Assembly (NCBI GenBank): GCA_949743325.1
Contig: CATJTQ010000078.1
Location: forward strand, 1 to 33,346
Direction: 5' to 3'
DNA: 33,346 nucleotides
Source of the DNA: an uncultured Lachnospiraceae bacterium
Lineage (GTDB): Bacteria; Bacillota; Clostridia; Lachnospirales; Lachnospiraceae
A model generated the notes under the pieces. It searched no databases and had not been told where the DNA came from. It worked only from the letters and a program-made list of their open reading frames with translations. The translations under genes were made by a program, and so were the position numbers. Below are positions 8,579-16,895 of the stretch, piece after piece (within the stretch, counting starts at the first letter, position 1; each line of letters starts with the position of its first letter).

Positions 8579-10189
8579 TTAACTCTCCTGTTGTGATTTT
8601 ATGTATTCTGTGGGTGTCATTTTAGTATATTTTTTAAAAGCAATACTAAAGTAGTGTGGGTCTGTAAATCCCACTCGTGCAGCGATTTCATATGATTTTA
8701 AAGAGGTATGTTTCATTAACGCCTTTGCATGTTCCATTCTAATTCGGGTAAGCGCTTCAATAAATGTTTCACTGGTGCTGTTTTTGAACATAGTACTGAA
8801 TCTGCTGGTGCTCATAGATAAATGACTGCATATGTCTGACAGAGAAAGGTCAGCGTTGTTGTAATTCTGTTCAATAAAATCTAATGCCAGCTGAGCTTGC
8901 TTTTTATTGTAGTTTTCATGGTCTGAATGAATCGCTTCTGTTACAGAATGACAAAATGTTGTCAATGCTTCTCCCATATTGCTTAAATGTTCCATATCAG
9001 AAATTTTGTCAAACAAAAGCTGTTCCTCAAAAAAGAGCTTGTCTGAGTAAAAGACAGTATTTTCTAAAAAATTCATAATAGACATAACAATAGATTGAAT
9101 ATACAATATAACTTTTTGTTTTGGAAGTTGATTTTTTCTAAGTGTAGTTATAAATTGTTCTAATAGAAAATCTAATTCTGGTATTTTCTTAGTTTTAATA
9201 AAATCTAAGATTTTATTAGTCCATTCGGTACGGTTAATAGTATTGTCAGGCAATTTATCAGTAAAGTCAGAATAAAGAAGAATTTGATTGTCTCCAACTA
9301 AGAAAAAGTTTTCCATAATAGAGCAGGCATTCTGATAAGATAAAGGTAATTTATGCAGTGAATATACAGGTTTTCCAATTGCAATATTTAACTGAATATC
9401 TAAAAATCCAGTAATAAAATTATGAATCTGAAAGCATGAAGATTTGGCAAGTGATATAACTTGCTCAATATTATAGGCAGAAAAGTATATAATAGTTTTA
9501 TTTGGTGATTTATGAAATACTTCTCCTGCTTTAATTGAATAGATAATATCTTTAGCCGCCGAAAAAACTGAAAAAGATGCAAGACTGTCAATAGACTTTG
9601 CTTCCATATCTATAGGGGGAATAGGTTCTAAAATAGCACAAGCGTAATAGGGACCTTCAAGTTTTGTCTGAAATTCTTCCAATTTGTCAGATATATATCC
9701 TGTAGTCATAGGGGAGTTTGAAATTAAATCTGACAAGAAACGTTCTTTAAGCGCTGGAAGGTTTTTATCATATGTATGTTTTATTTTTTTAATAAATTTT
9801 TGTTCCTGATTTCTTTTATCCAACAGTTTTTTTACTTTTTCTAAAATATCAGAAAATTCTGCTGCAGTAATAGGCTTTAGAAGATAATCATGAACTTTAT
9901 AGCGCACAGCTTGTTTAGCATAGTCAAAATCATCATAGCCGCTTAAAATAATAACGACTATTTGGGGATAATTGTCATAAATATATTTTGAGAGTTCCAG
10001 ACCATCCATAAACGGCATACAAATATCTGTAATAATAAGGTCTGGTGCATCTGTTTCCAGTAAAGTTACTACCTCTTTTGCGTTTTGGCAGGCTGCGATC
10101 AGCTCAAAACCAAACTGTTCAAAAGGGATTACTTTACTTATTGCATCGCGGATTAGTACTTCGTCGTCTACTAAAACTGCTTTATACAT
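8579..10189 (-). CDS. YesN-type response regulator with AraC DNA-binding domain, 536 aa
   Basis: Cytoplasmic transcription regulator. The receiver domain (about 1-125) has the acidic pair VDDE at 8-10, phospho-accepting Asp55 in IITDICMPFMDG, and the conserved Lys in DYLLKPIT. A long middle region (about 130-425) is typical of YesN proteins. The last 100 residues form the double helix-turn-helix AraC domain (SDICSHLSMSTSRFSTMFKN and AARVGFTDPHYFSIAFKKYT). GAGG six bases before the ATG supports the start. First gene of a three-gene minus-strand operon with its kinase and a binding protein. The expected targets are the convergent sugar importer at 734-5439 or its own operon; this is inference. 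Confidence 0.94.
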   Translation of the reverse strand: MYKAVLVDDEVLIRDAISKVIPFEQFGFELIAACQNAKEVVTLLETDAPDLIITDICMPFMDGLELSKYIYDNYPQIVVIILSGYDDFDYAKQAVRYKVHDYLLKPITAAEFSDILEKVKKLLDKRNQEQKFIKKIKHTYDKNLPALKERFLSDLISNSPMTTGYISDKLEEFQTKLEGPYYACAILEPIPPIDMEAKSIDSLASFSVFSAAKDIIYSIKAGEVFHKSPNKTIIYFSAYNIEQVISLAKSSCFQIHNFITGFLDIQLNIAIGKPVYSLHKLPLSYQNACSIMENFFLVGDNQILLYSDFTDKLPDNTINRTEWTNKILDFIKTKKIPELDFLLEQFITTLRKNQLPKQKVILYIQSIVMSIMNFLENTVFYSDKLFFEEQLLFDKISDMEHLSNMGEALTTFCHSVTEAIHSDHENYNKKQAQLALDFIEQNYNNADLSLSDICSHLSMSTSRFSTMFKNSTSETFIEALTRIRMEHAKALMKHTSLKSYEIAARVGFTDPHYFSIAFKKYTKMTPTEYIKSQQES

Positions 10190-10349
10190 ATTTTTCCTCT
10201 TTTCCTGTCTCAGACACTATATACTGTGGCATATTTTTTATATGCCCCTAATTGTCTGGGTAATCAGCTTCATTGTTTCATAGTTTCAATTAGAGCAATA
10301 TTTTGCTAATTATTATCTGCTTTGGGGTATATCAGTATTTTTTTATATT

Positions 10350-10379
10350 ATTGTAACATAAATTTGTATATTTGGTAAA
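10350..10379 (-). promoter_or_regulatory. Putative promoter of the yesN-yesM operon
   Basis: On the minus strand, TTTACC (10379-10374) and TACAAT (10355-10350) are 18 bp apart, about 160 bp before the regulator start. This leaves a fairly long leader without an obvious structured element. Confidence 0.45.
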
Positions 10380-10410
10380 GTTTATTTCTGTTATCAATGA
10401 GTTAGGTAAT

Positions 10411-10433
10411 CTGTGCGGCGCGTTGCGGACAGG
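10411..10433. other. G+C-rich patch in an A+T-rich divergent promoter region
   Basis: The 404-bp gap between the divergent regulator genes (10190-10593) holds a short patch containing GCGGCGCG and a second GCGG, bounded by CTGT and ACAG. It stands out sharply from the surrounding A+T-rich DNA and lies between the two predicted promoters. Apart from the promoters and this patch I see nothing else in the gap. Confidence 0.35.
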
Positions 10434-10473
10434 CAATCTTATTTTCTCTGTACATGTTTGTAAAGCAGGAACT

Positions 10474-10502
10474 TTGACAATAAACAGTTAAGTAAATTAC
10501 AA
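10474..10502 (+). promoter_or_regulatory. Putative promoter of the OmpR-type two-component operon
   Basis: A perfect -35 box TTGACA (10474-10479) is followed after 17 bp by TTACAA (10497-10502), or after 18 bp by TACAAA. It is about 90 bp before the GTG start of the regulator. Confidence 0.5.
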
Positions 10503-10593
10503 ATATGATACATTTTCTAATTATTATATATTATCATGTAAAAATTAAAAAAATTAATGAGTGTAAGTATTTTACAAGTTTGGAGGCAGCGTT

Positions 10594-11247
10594 GTGACAG
10601 ATATTTTAATTGTTGAAGATGATGAAGCAATATCAAATTTAATTTATGTAAATTTAAAAGATGAAGGCTATAGGTGTACATGTGCATATGATGGCGAGCA
10701 GGGGGCTGATTATATTGAAAGTCAAAATTTTGATTTGGTTTTACTTGATATTATGCTGCCTAAAATAAATGGTTATGAGCTTTTGGAATATATTAAGACT
10801 ATAAAAATTCCGGTGATTTTTATTACTGCAAAGTGTGATGTGAATGATAGAATTAAAGGTTTGAAATTGGGAGCTGATGATTATATATCGAAACCTTTTC
10901 AGATTGGAGAATTGTCAGCCAGAATTGAAGCTGTACTGCGAAGATACTTTAAAGTTGAGAATAAACTTGTATTAGATGATGTGATTATACAGACTGATTC
11001 CAGGGTGGTTTTAAAACAAGGTAATCCTGTATGTCTTACAGTGAAAGAATTTGATTTGTTAGTTGAGCTGATGAGGAATAAAAATATCTCACTGTATCGG
11101 GATCAGCTTTATGAGAAAGTATGGAAAGAACCTTTTTTAGGTGAAACACGTACACTCGATGCCCATATACAGCGATTGAGAAAAAAATTGCAGTGGGAAG
11201 ATCGGATTAAAACAGTTTTTAGAATTGGATATAGGCTGGAGGTTTGA
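10594..11247 (+). CDS. OmpR/PhoB-family response regulator, 217 aa
   Basis: Two-domain transcription regulator. The receiver (1-115) has VEDDE near the N-terminus, phospho-accepting Asp52 in VLLDIMLP, and Lys in DDYISKPF. The C-terminal winged helix (about 125-217) has the usual LTVKEFDLLVELMRN start and the TLDAHIQRLRKKL recognition-helix region. The start is GTG at 10594 with TGGAGG at 10581-10586; it gives the standard length for the family. The kinase gene begins one base after its stop, so the two are translationally coupled. It heads the 10594-18450 gene cluster and probably controls it, although no binding repeats were recognised. Confidence 0.94.
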   Translation: MTDILIVEDDEAISNLIYVNLKDEGYRCTCAYDGEQGADYIESQNFDLVLLDIMLPKINGYELLEYIKTIKIPVIFITAKCDVNDRIKGLKLGADDYISKPFQIGELSARIEAVLRRYFKVENKLVLDDVIIQTDSRVVLKQGNPVCLTVKEFDLLVELMRNKNISLYRDQLYEKVWKEPFLGETRTLDAHIQRLRKKLQWEDRIKTVFRIGYRLEV

Positions 11248-11248
11248 G

Positions 11249-12736
11249 ATGAGGCTTTTTACAAAAATATTTTTATGCGGAACAATTGTGTTTAGCCTGG
11301 CATTTCTCGTTTCTGGGTATGTGTTGATTCAGTATTCTCTTCATGCTGGAATGGAGAGAGAGAAAGAATTCGCACTAAAACAGTTTCAATATGATAAGTT
11401 TACTGTTCAGTCAGGTTTACTCTCAAATTCGGAGAAAGTTAGAGGCAGCCTTAAAGAAAAAGAAAAAATGCAGAAGATATTTGCAGGTCTGACGGAAAAT
11501 ATAAGTGTTCCGTCAGCTTTTTTTTCAGAAATAGGAGATATATTATATTCGGAAATTAAGGAGAAAGATGACAAGCTCTGGGATATGGTTAAATCAAATT
11601 GTAATAAATTGAAGGAAAAAAATCAAACTGTATCTAATGTTTATATGTTTCAAAAGGACAGTACGGGAAGCTGTATATATACATTTGCAGAATTACCATA
11701 TAAAGGTAACTTACTTACAGAATATACAGATGTTTCTGAAATTGAACAAATATATTTTATAACTAGAACAGATATAAGCGATGTACTTATCCACCAGGAA
11801 ATCTTAATAAATTATTTTAAGAGATGCTATTGTATTGTTATTTCTCTAGCTACGATCCTGCTTTTTATTATATCTATATTGTTTACAAGACCGTTGAAGA
11901 AAATGGCTGAGGCAGCAGATGGTATTGCAGGAGGTAATTATAGAGGGAGGCTAAATATTTCAGGTGCAGATGAAATAGGCAAACTGGCAGATAGTTTTAA
12001 TAGAATGGCTGATGCTGTTGAGGATAAAGTAGAAGAACTCTCATTGGCGGCGCGTCAGAGGGAGGATTTTGTGGCAAATTTTGCACATGAACTGAAAACA
12101 CCTCTTACATCGGTTATAGGATATGCAGATATGCTTTATCAAAAGGAATTGCCGCGAAAGGAAGTTAAAGCGGCGTCATATTACATTTGGAATGAGGGGA
12201 TGAGATTGGAAGCACTATCATTAAAACTTATGGATTTGATTGTGCTTGACAGGCAGCAGTTTACGCTGCAGGAGATGCGTGCGGATGAACTTCTAGAGGA
12301 TGTTTCATCAGGTTTATATCCTCTTGTAAGTGAGAAGAAAATACAATTTAGTACAATGTCAGACCCGGCTTACATTAAAGTAGATTATGATTTAATTAAG
12401 ACATTACTTCTGAATCTTGCTGATAATTCCATAAAGGCAGGATGTACACAAATAAAATTGTGTGGCAGATGTGACAGCGGAGTTTATAAGATAAGCATCA
12501 AGGATAATGGGCGTGGTATTCCTGAAGATGAGCTTTCGCGAATCACGGAAGCATTTTATATGGTTGATAAGTCTCGCTCTAGGAAACAGCATGGCGCGGG
12601 TATTGGACTTGCGTTGGCTGAAAAGATTGCAAAAATTCATGGCTGTAGACTTGAGTTTCAAAGTAAAGAAAATAAGGGTACAGTGGTGAGTTTTGGTCTT
12701 CCTTATGAGAAAGAGGTGTCAGAGTATGAAGAGTAA
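11249..12736 (+). CDS. HAMP-containing sensor histidine kinase, 495 aa
   Basis: Membrane sensor kinase paired with the preceding regulator. Order: first membrane segment (about 8-27), an extracytoplasmic sensor of about 150 residues with no recognised fold, second membrane segment (about 193-214), HAMP (about 215-268), HisKA with FVANFAHELKTPLTSVIGY and phosphorylated His280, and HATPase with LLNLADNSIKAG, DNGRGIPEDEL and HGAGIGLALAEK. The start is ATG at 11249, preceded by TGGAGG; a TTG at 11225 in the same frame would lie inside the regulator gene and has no binding site. Its end overlaps the next gene by 11 bp. Confidence 0.94.
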   Translation: MRLFTKIFLCGTIVFSLAFLVSGYVLIQYSLHAGMEREKEFALKQFQYDKFTVQSGLLSNSEKVRGSLKEKEKMQKIFAGLTENISVPSAFFSEIGDILYSEIKEKDDKLWDMVKSNCNKLKEKNQTVSNVYMFQKDSTGSCIYTFAELPYKGNLLTEYTDVSEIEQIYFITRTDISDVLIHQEILINYFKRCYCIVISLATILLFIISILFTRPLKKMAEAADGIAGGNYRGRLNISGADEIGKLADSFNRMADAVEDKVEELSLAARQREDFVANFAHELKTPLTSVIGYADMLYQKELPRKEVKAASYYIWNEGMRLEALSLKLMDLIVLDRQQFTLQEMRADELLEDVSSGLYPLVSEKKIQFSTMSDPAYIKVDYDLIKTLLLNLADNSIKAGCTQIKLCGRCDSGVYKISIKDNGRGIPEDELSRITEAFYMVDKSRSRKQHGAGIGLALAEKIAKIHGCRLEFQSKENKGTVVSFGLPYEKEVSEYEE

Positions 12737-13577
12737 ATTAATCAATTTTTGTGGGCTTATACTTGCTTTGTTTTTATCAGGCTGTGGTTTTATATTAACA
12801 GAGTATTTACTTAATAAAAAGACAGAATCACTATTGTCAGGACAAATTGGTATTGATAAGAACAGTGAAGTGACAAAAATAGTTGATATTGATAATGAAG
12901 CACAATTTTTGTCAAATGAAGAGTTAAAGCAGGTTTTAAATAATATGAATGCTAAAGAAGAATATCCGCATGAACCAATAGAGGGGCAGATGACGATGGA
13001 GGAAGCTATAACAAAAGGAAAAGAATGGATAGAGACTTTATTTGAAAAAAATTCGGTATTCAGTAATTACATGCAGCAGACGTATCAGAATATTGATGCA
13101 AAATTATGTGTTAAAAATTATAACAATGATATGTCAATAAATTTATTGAACAGCTATTGGACTTTAAATTTTATTAAACAGAATTTAAAAGTGAATTTGG
13201 TTTTAAATTCTGTTACAGGGCAGGTGTTAGATGCAAACATTTCATACTATGCGTCAATAAATTCTTCAGAAGATAATTGTGCTGTAACTGTTTCCAGTGA
13301 GTTTTTAACAATATTGTTAACGGATTATACATTATCATTTGGGTTTAAATGTGAAAATATTATGTTTTTTGGAAAAAATAGTATTTATGCAGATGTCAGT
13401 GGCGATGGACTGTTTGCAGTTGCGGTATCAGGCAATATGGGAGTTTTAGAGAAATCTTTGAAAACAGAACAACAGTATATTATATCAGAAGAACAAGCTT
13501 ATAATTTTGAATATATTCATTTATATTTTACTACAGAAAATCCTCAAAATGTTTTGTATGAAAATGTCAAGCCATAA
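12726..13577 (+). CDS. Putative lipoprotein or anchored protein co-encoded with the kinase, 283 aa
   Basis: Function unknown. A hydrophobic N-terminus ends at LSGC (Cys20), a good lipobox, so the protein probably sits on the outer face of the membrane; it could also stay anchored by the uncleaved segment. The rest is soluble with no recognised domain: an acidic stretch after residue 30, a middle part with the pattern MTMEEAITKGKEWIETLFEK (about 90-110), and a beta-rich remainder. The ATG at 12726 overlaps the kinase stop by 11 bp with AGAGGTG upstream, so its production is coupled to the kinase. Extracytoplasmic partners that modulate a kinase, such as YycH/YycI, are encoded in the same position, and that role is plausible but unproven. 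A hairpin separates it from the transporter genes. Confidence 0.7.
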   Translation: MKSKLINFCGLILALFLSGCGFILTEYLLNKKTESLLSGQIGIDKNSEVTKIVDIDNEAQFLSNEELKQVLNNMNAKEEYPHEPIEGQMTMEEAITKGKEWIETLFEKNSVFSNYMQQTYQNIDAKLCVKNYNNDMSINLLNSYWTLNFIKQNLKVNLVLNSVTGQVLDANISYYASINSSEDNCAVTVSSEFLTILLTDYTLSFGFKCENIMFFGKNSIYADVSGDGLFAVAVSGNMGVLEKSLKTEQQYIISEEQAYNFEYIHLYFTTENPQNVLYENVKP

Positions 13578-13617
13578 AATTTACAACTTAGTTGCAAGTA
13601 TAGTGCATTAATTTTAC

Positions 13618-13662
13618 ATCTCCCTGCTATGATTATAACTATCATAGCGAGGAGGTTTTTTT
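13618..13662 (+). terminator. Terminator-like hairpin containing the next gene's ribosome binding site
   Basis: A perfect 8-bp stem GCTATGAT (13626-13633) / ATCATAGC (13641-13648) with a 7-nt loop is extended by T-G, one mismatch and then CTCC (13620-13623) / GGAG (13651-13654). It is followed by seven Ts (13656-13662) and then directly by the ATG of the binding protein at 13663. GAGGAGG (13649-13655), the ribosome binding site, is therefore in the right arm. The element may attenuate transcription between the signalling and transporter genes, hide the ribosome binding site, or both. Confidence 0.6.
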
Positions 13663-15081
13663 ATGAAGAAAAGGATTATGGCTTTTTATGCAGCAGTTAT
13701 TATTGTATTAGTATGTTGTGCTGGGTGTGCCAAGAAAGATTCAAGTTCACAACCTGACATGACCGCTTTAGAAACTGATGGAAATGTATCAGGCAATGCA
13801 AATAGTGTAGTAAACGAAAGTAATGTTAATAGTGGAGAAGAACAAAAGTCAGGGAAATATGTTCAGACGGAAATGAAGGGAGAAATTACAATTTCTACTA
13901 TGTATAATATGGAATTTCTAACAACAGCGGCTGAAAATTTTATGAGAAAGTATCCAGATGTGAAAGTGACTGTCAATGAGTCAATAGAGTTGTCTGATTC
14001 AGATGTAAATGGAGCAGATAAAATGGAGCAGTATCGAACAGGGCTGAATACTAAAATTATGTCAGGTAAGGCAGAGGATATTATATTTACTCAACAGCTT
14101 CCTATAAAAAAATATATGGATATGGGAGCTTTTGAAGATTTGAGCAGTTATATAGAGACAGATCCTGATATAAATAATGAAAATTACTTTATGAATGTGA
14201 TTGAGTCAGCAAGAGATAAAGATGGACATTTATATATTGTTCCTTATAAAGCTAATTTCGAGGTGATAAGTTTTGAAAAGGAATTGCTAAGTGGAGAAGA
14301 TTATTTTAAGGGTAAGGACAGTCTTCGTTTCAGCGAGGCTATTGAGTATGCTAAACAGAAGATGGAACAGACAAATAAGAAAAATACTTATTTGACATTG
14401 TTGGGAAGAGATGGGTATGTGTATTCACTTGTTCGTGAAAATTTTAACAGCCTTATTGATTATAATGGAAAAAAGGCAAATATTGCCTCAAGTAAATATG
14501 TGGAGTGGCTTAAAAATGCCAAAGAGTTTGATAATAAAGGATACTTTAATCCGCCGGGCTTGGATTTCTACAATACTAAATATTATTTTGTATTAAATTC
14601 TGATTTTGATGTACAGGCGGCTTTTTATAATCTATCTCCAGGAGGAAATTGTCAGGGAAAACCAGTTGCTGATTCTGAGGGGAATGTTTATACATCATCT
14701 TCAAATTTTATAGGGATAAGCAGTTCTTCTAAAAATAAAGAAATTGCATGGGAATTTATAAAATATGTTCTTTCTGATGAAATACAGAGTCATCCGTCGT
14801 TATCAACGGTAGGAACAGCCGTAAACAGAAAAGGTTTCAATACATTGGTTGAGAGATGTTTAAAATTTTATACAGATGGCACGAATCAGCAGATAAGTTT
14901 TGATGATTATAAAAATCTGCTAGAACAATGGGTAAATCAAATAAATAAATGCGATTTGTCTGATCCGACGATTACAGATTATTTTGGAGAAGAGCAGAAG
15001 AAGTTTTTTGATGGAAAGCAGACGGCAGAACAGACAGTTAATAATCTGCAAAATAAGATAACTCAGTATTTAAAGGAATAG
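13663..15081 (+). CDS. CUT1-type extracellular solute-binding lipoprotein, 472 aa
   Basis: Binding protein of the family-1 (MalE/UgpB-like) class. The signal peptide ends in the lipobox CAGC with Cys22, followed by a long Ser/Asn/Gly-rich linker to about residue 65. The domain starts at GEITISTMYN and includes FMRKYPDVKVTVNES, the KIMSGKAEDIIFTQQLP region and, near the end, SSKNKEIAWEFIKYVLSD, all usual for this class. Length is normal. The ATG is seven Ts after GGAGG. It should hand a carbohydrate, perhaps an oligosaccharide, to the permeases at 15093-16888. The substrate is not visible from the sequence. Confidence 0.9.
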   Translation: MKKRIMAFYAAVIIVLVCCAGCAKKDSSSQPDMTALETDGNVSGNANSVVNESNVNSGEEQKSGKYVQTEMKGEITISTMYNMEFLTTAAENFMRKYPDVKVTVNESIELSDSDVNGADKMEQYRTGLNTKIMSGKAEDIIFTQQLPIKKYMDMGAFEDLSSYIETDPDINNENYFMNVIESARDKDGHLYIVPYKANFEVISFEKELLSGEDYFKGKDSLRFSEAIEYAKQKMEQTNKKNTYLTLLGRDGYVYSLVRENFNSLIDYNGKKANIASSKYVEWLKNAKEFDNKGYFNPPGLDFYNTKYYFVLNSDFDVQAAFYNLSPGGNCQGKPVADSEGNVYTSSSNFIGISSSSKNKEIAWEFIKYVLSDEIQSHPSLSTVGTAVNRKGFNTLVERCLKFYTDGTNQQISFDDYKNLLEQWVNQINKCDLSDPTITDYFGEEQKKFFDGKQTAEQTVNNLQNKITQYLKE

Positions 15082-15092
15082 GGGCAGTGTAT

Positions 15093-15956
15093 ATGAAATG
15101 TATTAAAAGAGATAATCTGCCCCTGTTAATGCTTGGGGTGAGTTTTTTAGGGTTTATTGTATTTTATCTTTTTCCATTTTTATTTTCTTTTTCCTATGCA
15201 TTGATAGACAATCCCATTCGTAAAGAGTTTGTTGGAATAAGAAACTTTACAGAGTTATTTGAGAATGAATATTTTATGCTTGGACTGAAAAATACAATAA
15301 TGTTTATTGTGATAAGTATACCTCTTAATATGGCGTTATCCCTTATAACAGCAGTGTTAGTGAACAGGAAAAACCGATTTAACCGTTGGGTTAGTCTTGT
15401 ATTTTTAATACCTCTTGTAATTCCTTCAGCGGCGACAGCGTTTTTTTGGCAGAATATTTTTGGAATTCATGGTGTTCTAAATAAATTTATTTCATTGTTT
15501 GGGATAGCAGGTAAAGATTGGATGCAGAATGATACAGGTCTTGTTATTATGGTAATTATTTTCATATGGAAAAATATTGGCTATAATATGGCGCTGTTTG
15601 TAAGCGGGCTTCACAATATTCCAGAACAGTATTATGAGTGTGCTTCTGTGGAAGGAGCTGGCGCTTTATGGAAATTTAGAAAGATTACTATGGTATATCT
15701 TGCACCTACAAGTTTTCTTGTACTTATAATGTCCTTTGTAAATTCTTTTAAAGTTTTCAAGGAAATTTATATTATGACTGGACAGTATCCTCCGGATGGA
15801 CTGTATATGCTGCAGCATTATATGAACAATATGTTTTTGTCACTTAACTATTCAAAGCTGGTCAGTGCTGTATATATACTTACAGTTGTTATTGTATTGG
15901 TAGTTGCATGTCTTTTTAGGGTGGAGCGAAAAGCATCTGAAAACTTAAGATTTTAA
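15093..15956 (+). CDS. CUT1-type sugar ABC permease, MalF/UgpA-like, 287 aa
   Basis: Six predicted membrane helices and the cytoplasmic EAA loop, here in the form ECASVEGAGALWKFRKITM, which docks to the ATPase. LIPLVIPSAATAFFW precedes the conserved helix, and FVNSFKVFKEIYIMT follows the EAA loop, both typical of UgpA/LacF proteins. I chose ATG at 15093 because AGGGG (15080-15084) is eight bases upstream; a GTG at 15087 is too close to it. It begins 11 bp after the binding protein. No ATPase gene is present in the cluster, so a shared MsmX/UgpC-type ATPase encoded elsewhere would be needed, as is common for Firmicute CUT1 systems. Confidence 0.92.
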   Translation: MKCIKRDNLPLLMLGVSFLGFIVFYLFPFLFSFSYALIDNPIRKEFVGIRNFTELFENEYFMLGLKNTIMFIVISIPLNMALSLITAVLVNRKNRFNRWVSLVFLIPLVIPSAATAFFWQNIFGIHGVLNKFISLFGIAGKDWMQNDTGLVIMVIIFIWKNIGYNMALFVSGLHNIPEQYYECASVEGAGALWKFRKITMVYLAPTSFLVLIMSFVNSFKVFKEIYIMTGQYPPDGLYMLQHYMNNMFLSLNYSKLVSAVYILTVVIVLVVACLFRVERKASENLRF

Positions 15957-16024
15957 TATTAAAATTTTATTTTGATTTTTTTCATTTAGTATTGTTAGTA
16001 ATACTTTTTTATGGAGGATATTTG

Positions 16025-16888
16025 ATGGAAAGAAAAAAATATAAAAAAATAATCGTCAAAGTTTTAATAATTATTTTAGTTATTATATATATTATGCCTC
16101 TTCTGGTTACTATTACTAATTCTTTCATGAGCCAGGGAGAAGTAAATGAACATTACAGCACGGTGGGAAATATCTTGCATCCGGGAGATAAATTTGTAGA
16201 GATGCATTTGATTCCGAACATGGTTTCATTTAAACAGTACTGGGGGTTGTTATTTGAGAGTCCTGTTTACCTAAATATGTTTTGGAATTCTGTAAAAATA
16301 GCATTGCCTGTAGTTATAGGAAATCTTATTGTATCGTCAATGGCAGCATATGGGTTTACCGTGCTTAAATTTAAAGGTAAAGAATTTTTGTTTTTTATTT
16401 ATATTATTGTAATGCTGCTGCCTCTGCAGGTTACTTTAATGCCCAATTATCTTATGGCAGATTGGCTTAATATTAAAGATAGCTATTTGGCGATAATATT
16501 GCCCGGAATTTTTCAGCCGTTTGGTACTTTTTTATTACGGCAGTCAATGAAAATGATTCCTAAATCATATATAGAGTCAGCTCAGACAGACGGTGCCGGA
16601 CATTTTAAGATTTTCATATATATTGTAATTCCTATGGTGAAATCAGGACTTGCGGCGGCAGCCATGCTTACGCTTATCGATTATTGGAACCTTATAGATC
16701 AGGCAGTAGTTTTTATTCAAAATAATGAAAAACAGCCATTGTCGCTTTTTCTTGCAAATATAAATACTGAACAGATAGGTGTCTCCTTCGCTGGTGCAGT
16801 GTTTTTTGCGTTTCCAATTTTGTTAGTGTTGTTATGGGGACAGGACTTTATCAGAGATGGAATAAATTTATCAGGAGTGAAAGGTTAG
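16025..16888 (+). CDS. CUT1-type sugar ABC permease, MalG/UgpE-like, 287 aa
   Basis: Partner permease. The N-terminal segment IIYIMPLLVTITNSFMSQGE is typical of MalG/UgpE, and the EAA loop reads ESAQTDGAGHFKIFIYIVIP. About six membrane helices; length is normal. The start at 16025 follows GGAGG (16013-16017) by seven bases; the reading frame runs on upstream to 15992 but that part has no binding site. The 68-bp gap after the first permease holds only an A/T palindrome-like stretch (about 15949-15970). It is followed by the adaptor gene after 7 bp, showing that importer and adaptor are one transcription unit. Confidence 0.92.
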   Translation: MERKKYKKIIVKVLIIILVIIYIMPLLVTITNSFMSQGEVNEHYSTVGNILHPGDKFVEMHLIPNMVSFKQYWGLLFESPVYLNMFWNSVKIALPVVIGNLIVSSMAAYGFTVLKFKGKEFLFFIYIIVMLLPLQVTLMPNYLMADWLNIKDSYLAIILPGIFQPFGTFLLRQSMKMIPKSYIESAQTDGAGHFKIFIYIVIPMVKSGLAAAAMLTLIDYWNLIDQAVVFIQNNEKQPLSLFLANINTEQIGVSFAGAVFFAFPILLVLLWGQDFIRDGINLSGVKG

Positions 16889-16895
16889 GTGTAAA

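Noticed and set aside
15093-16888. The missing ATPase as evidence of a broken transporter
   Set aside because: CUT1 importers in Firmicutes commonly share one MsmX-type ATPase encoded elsewhere, so absence alone is not a sign of decay.
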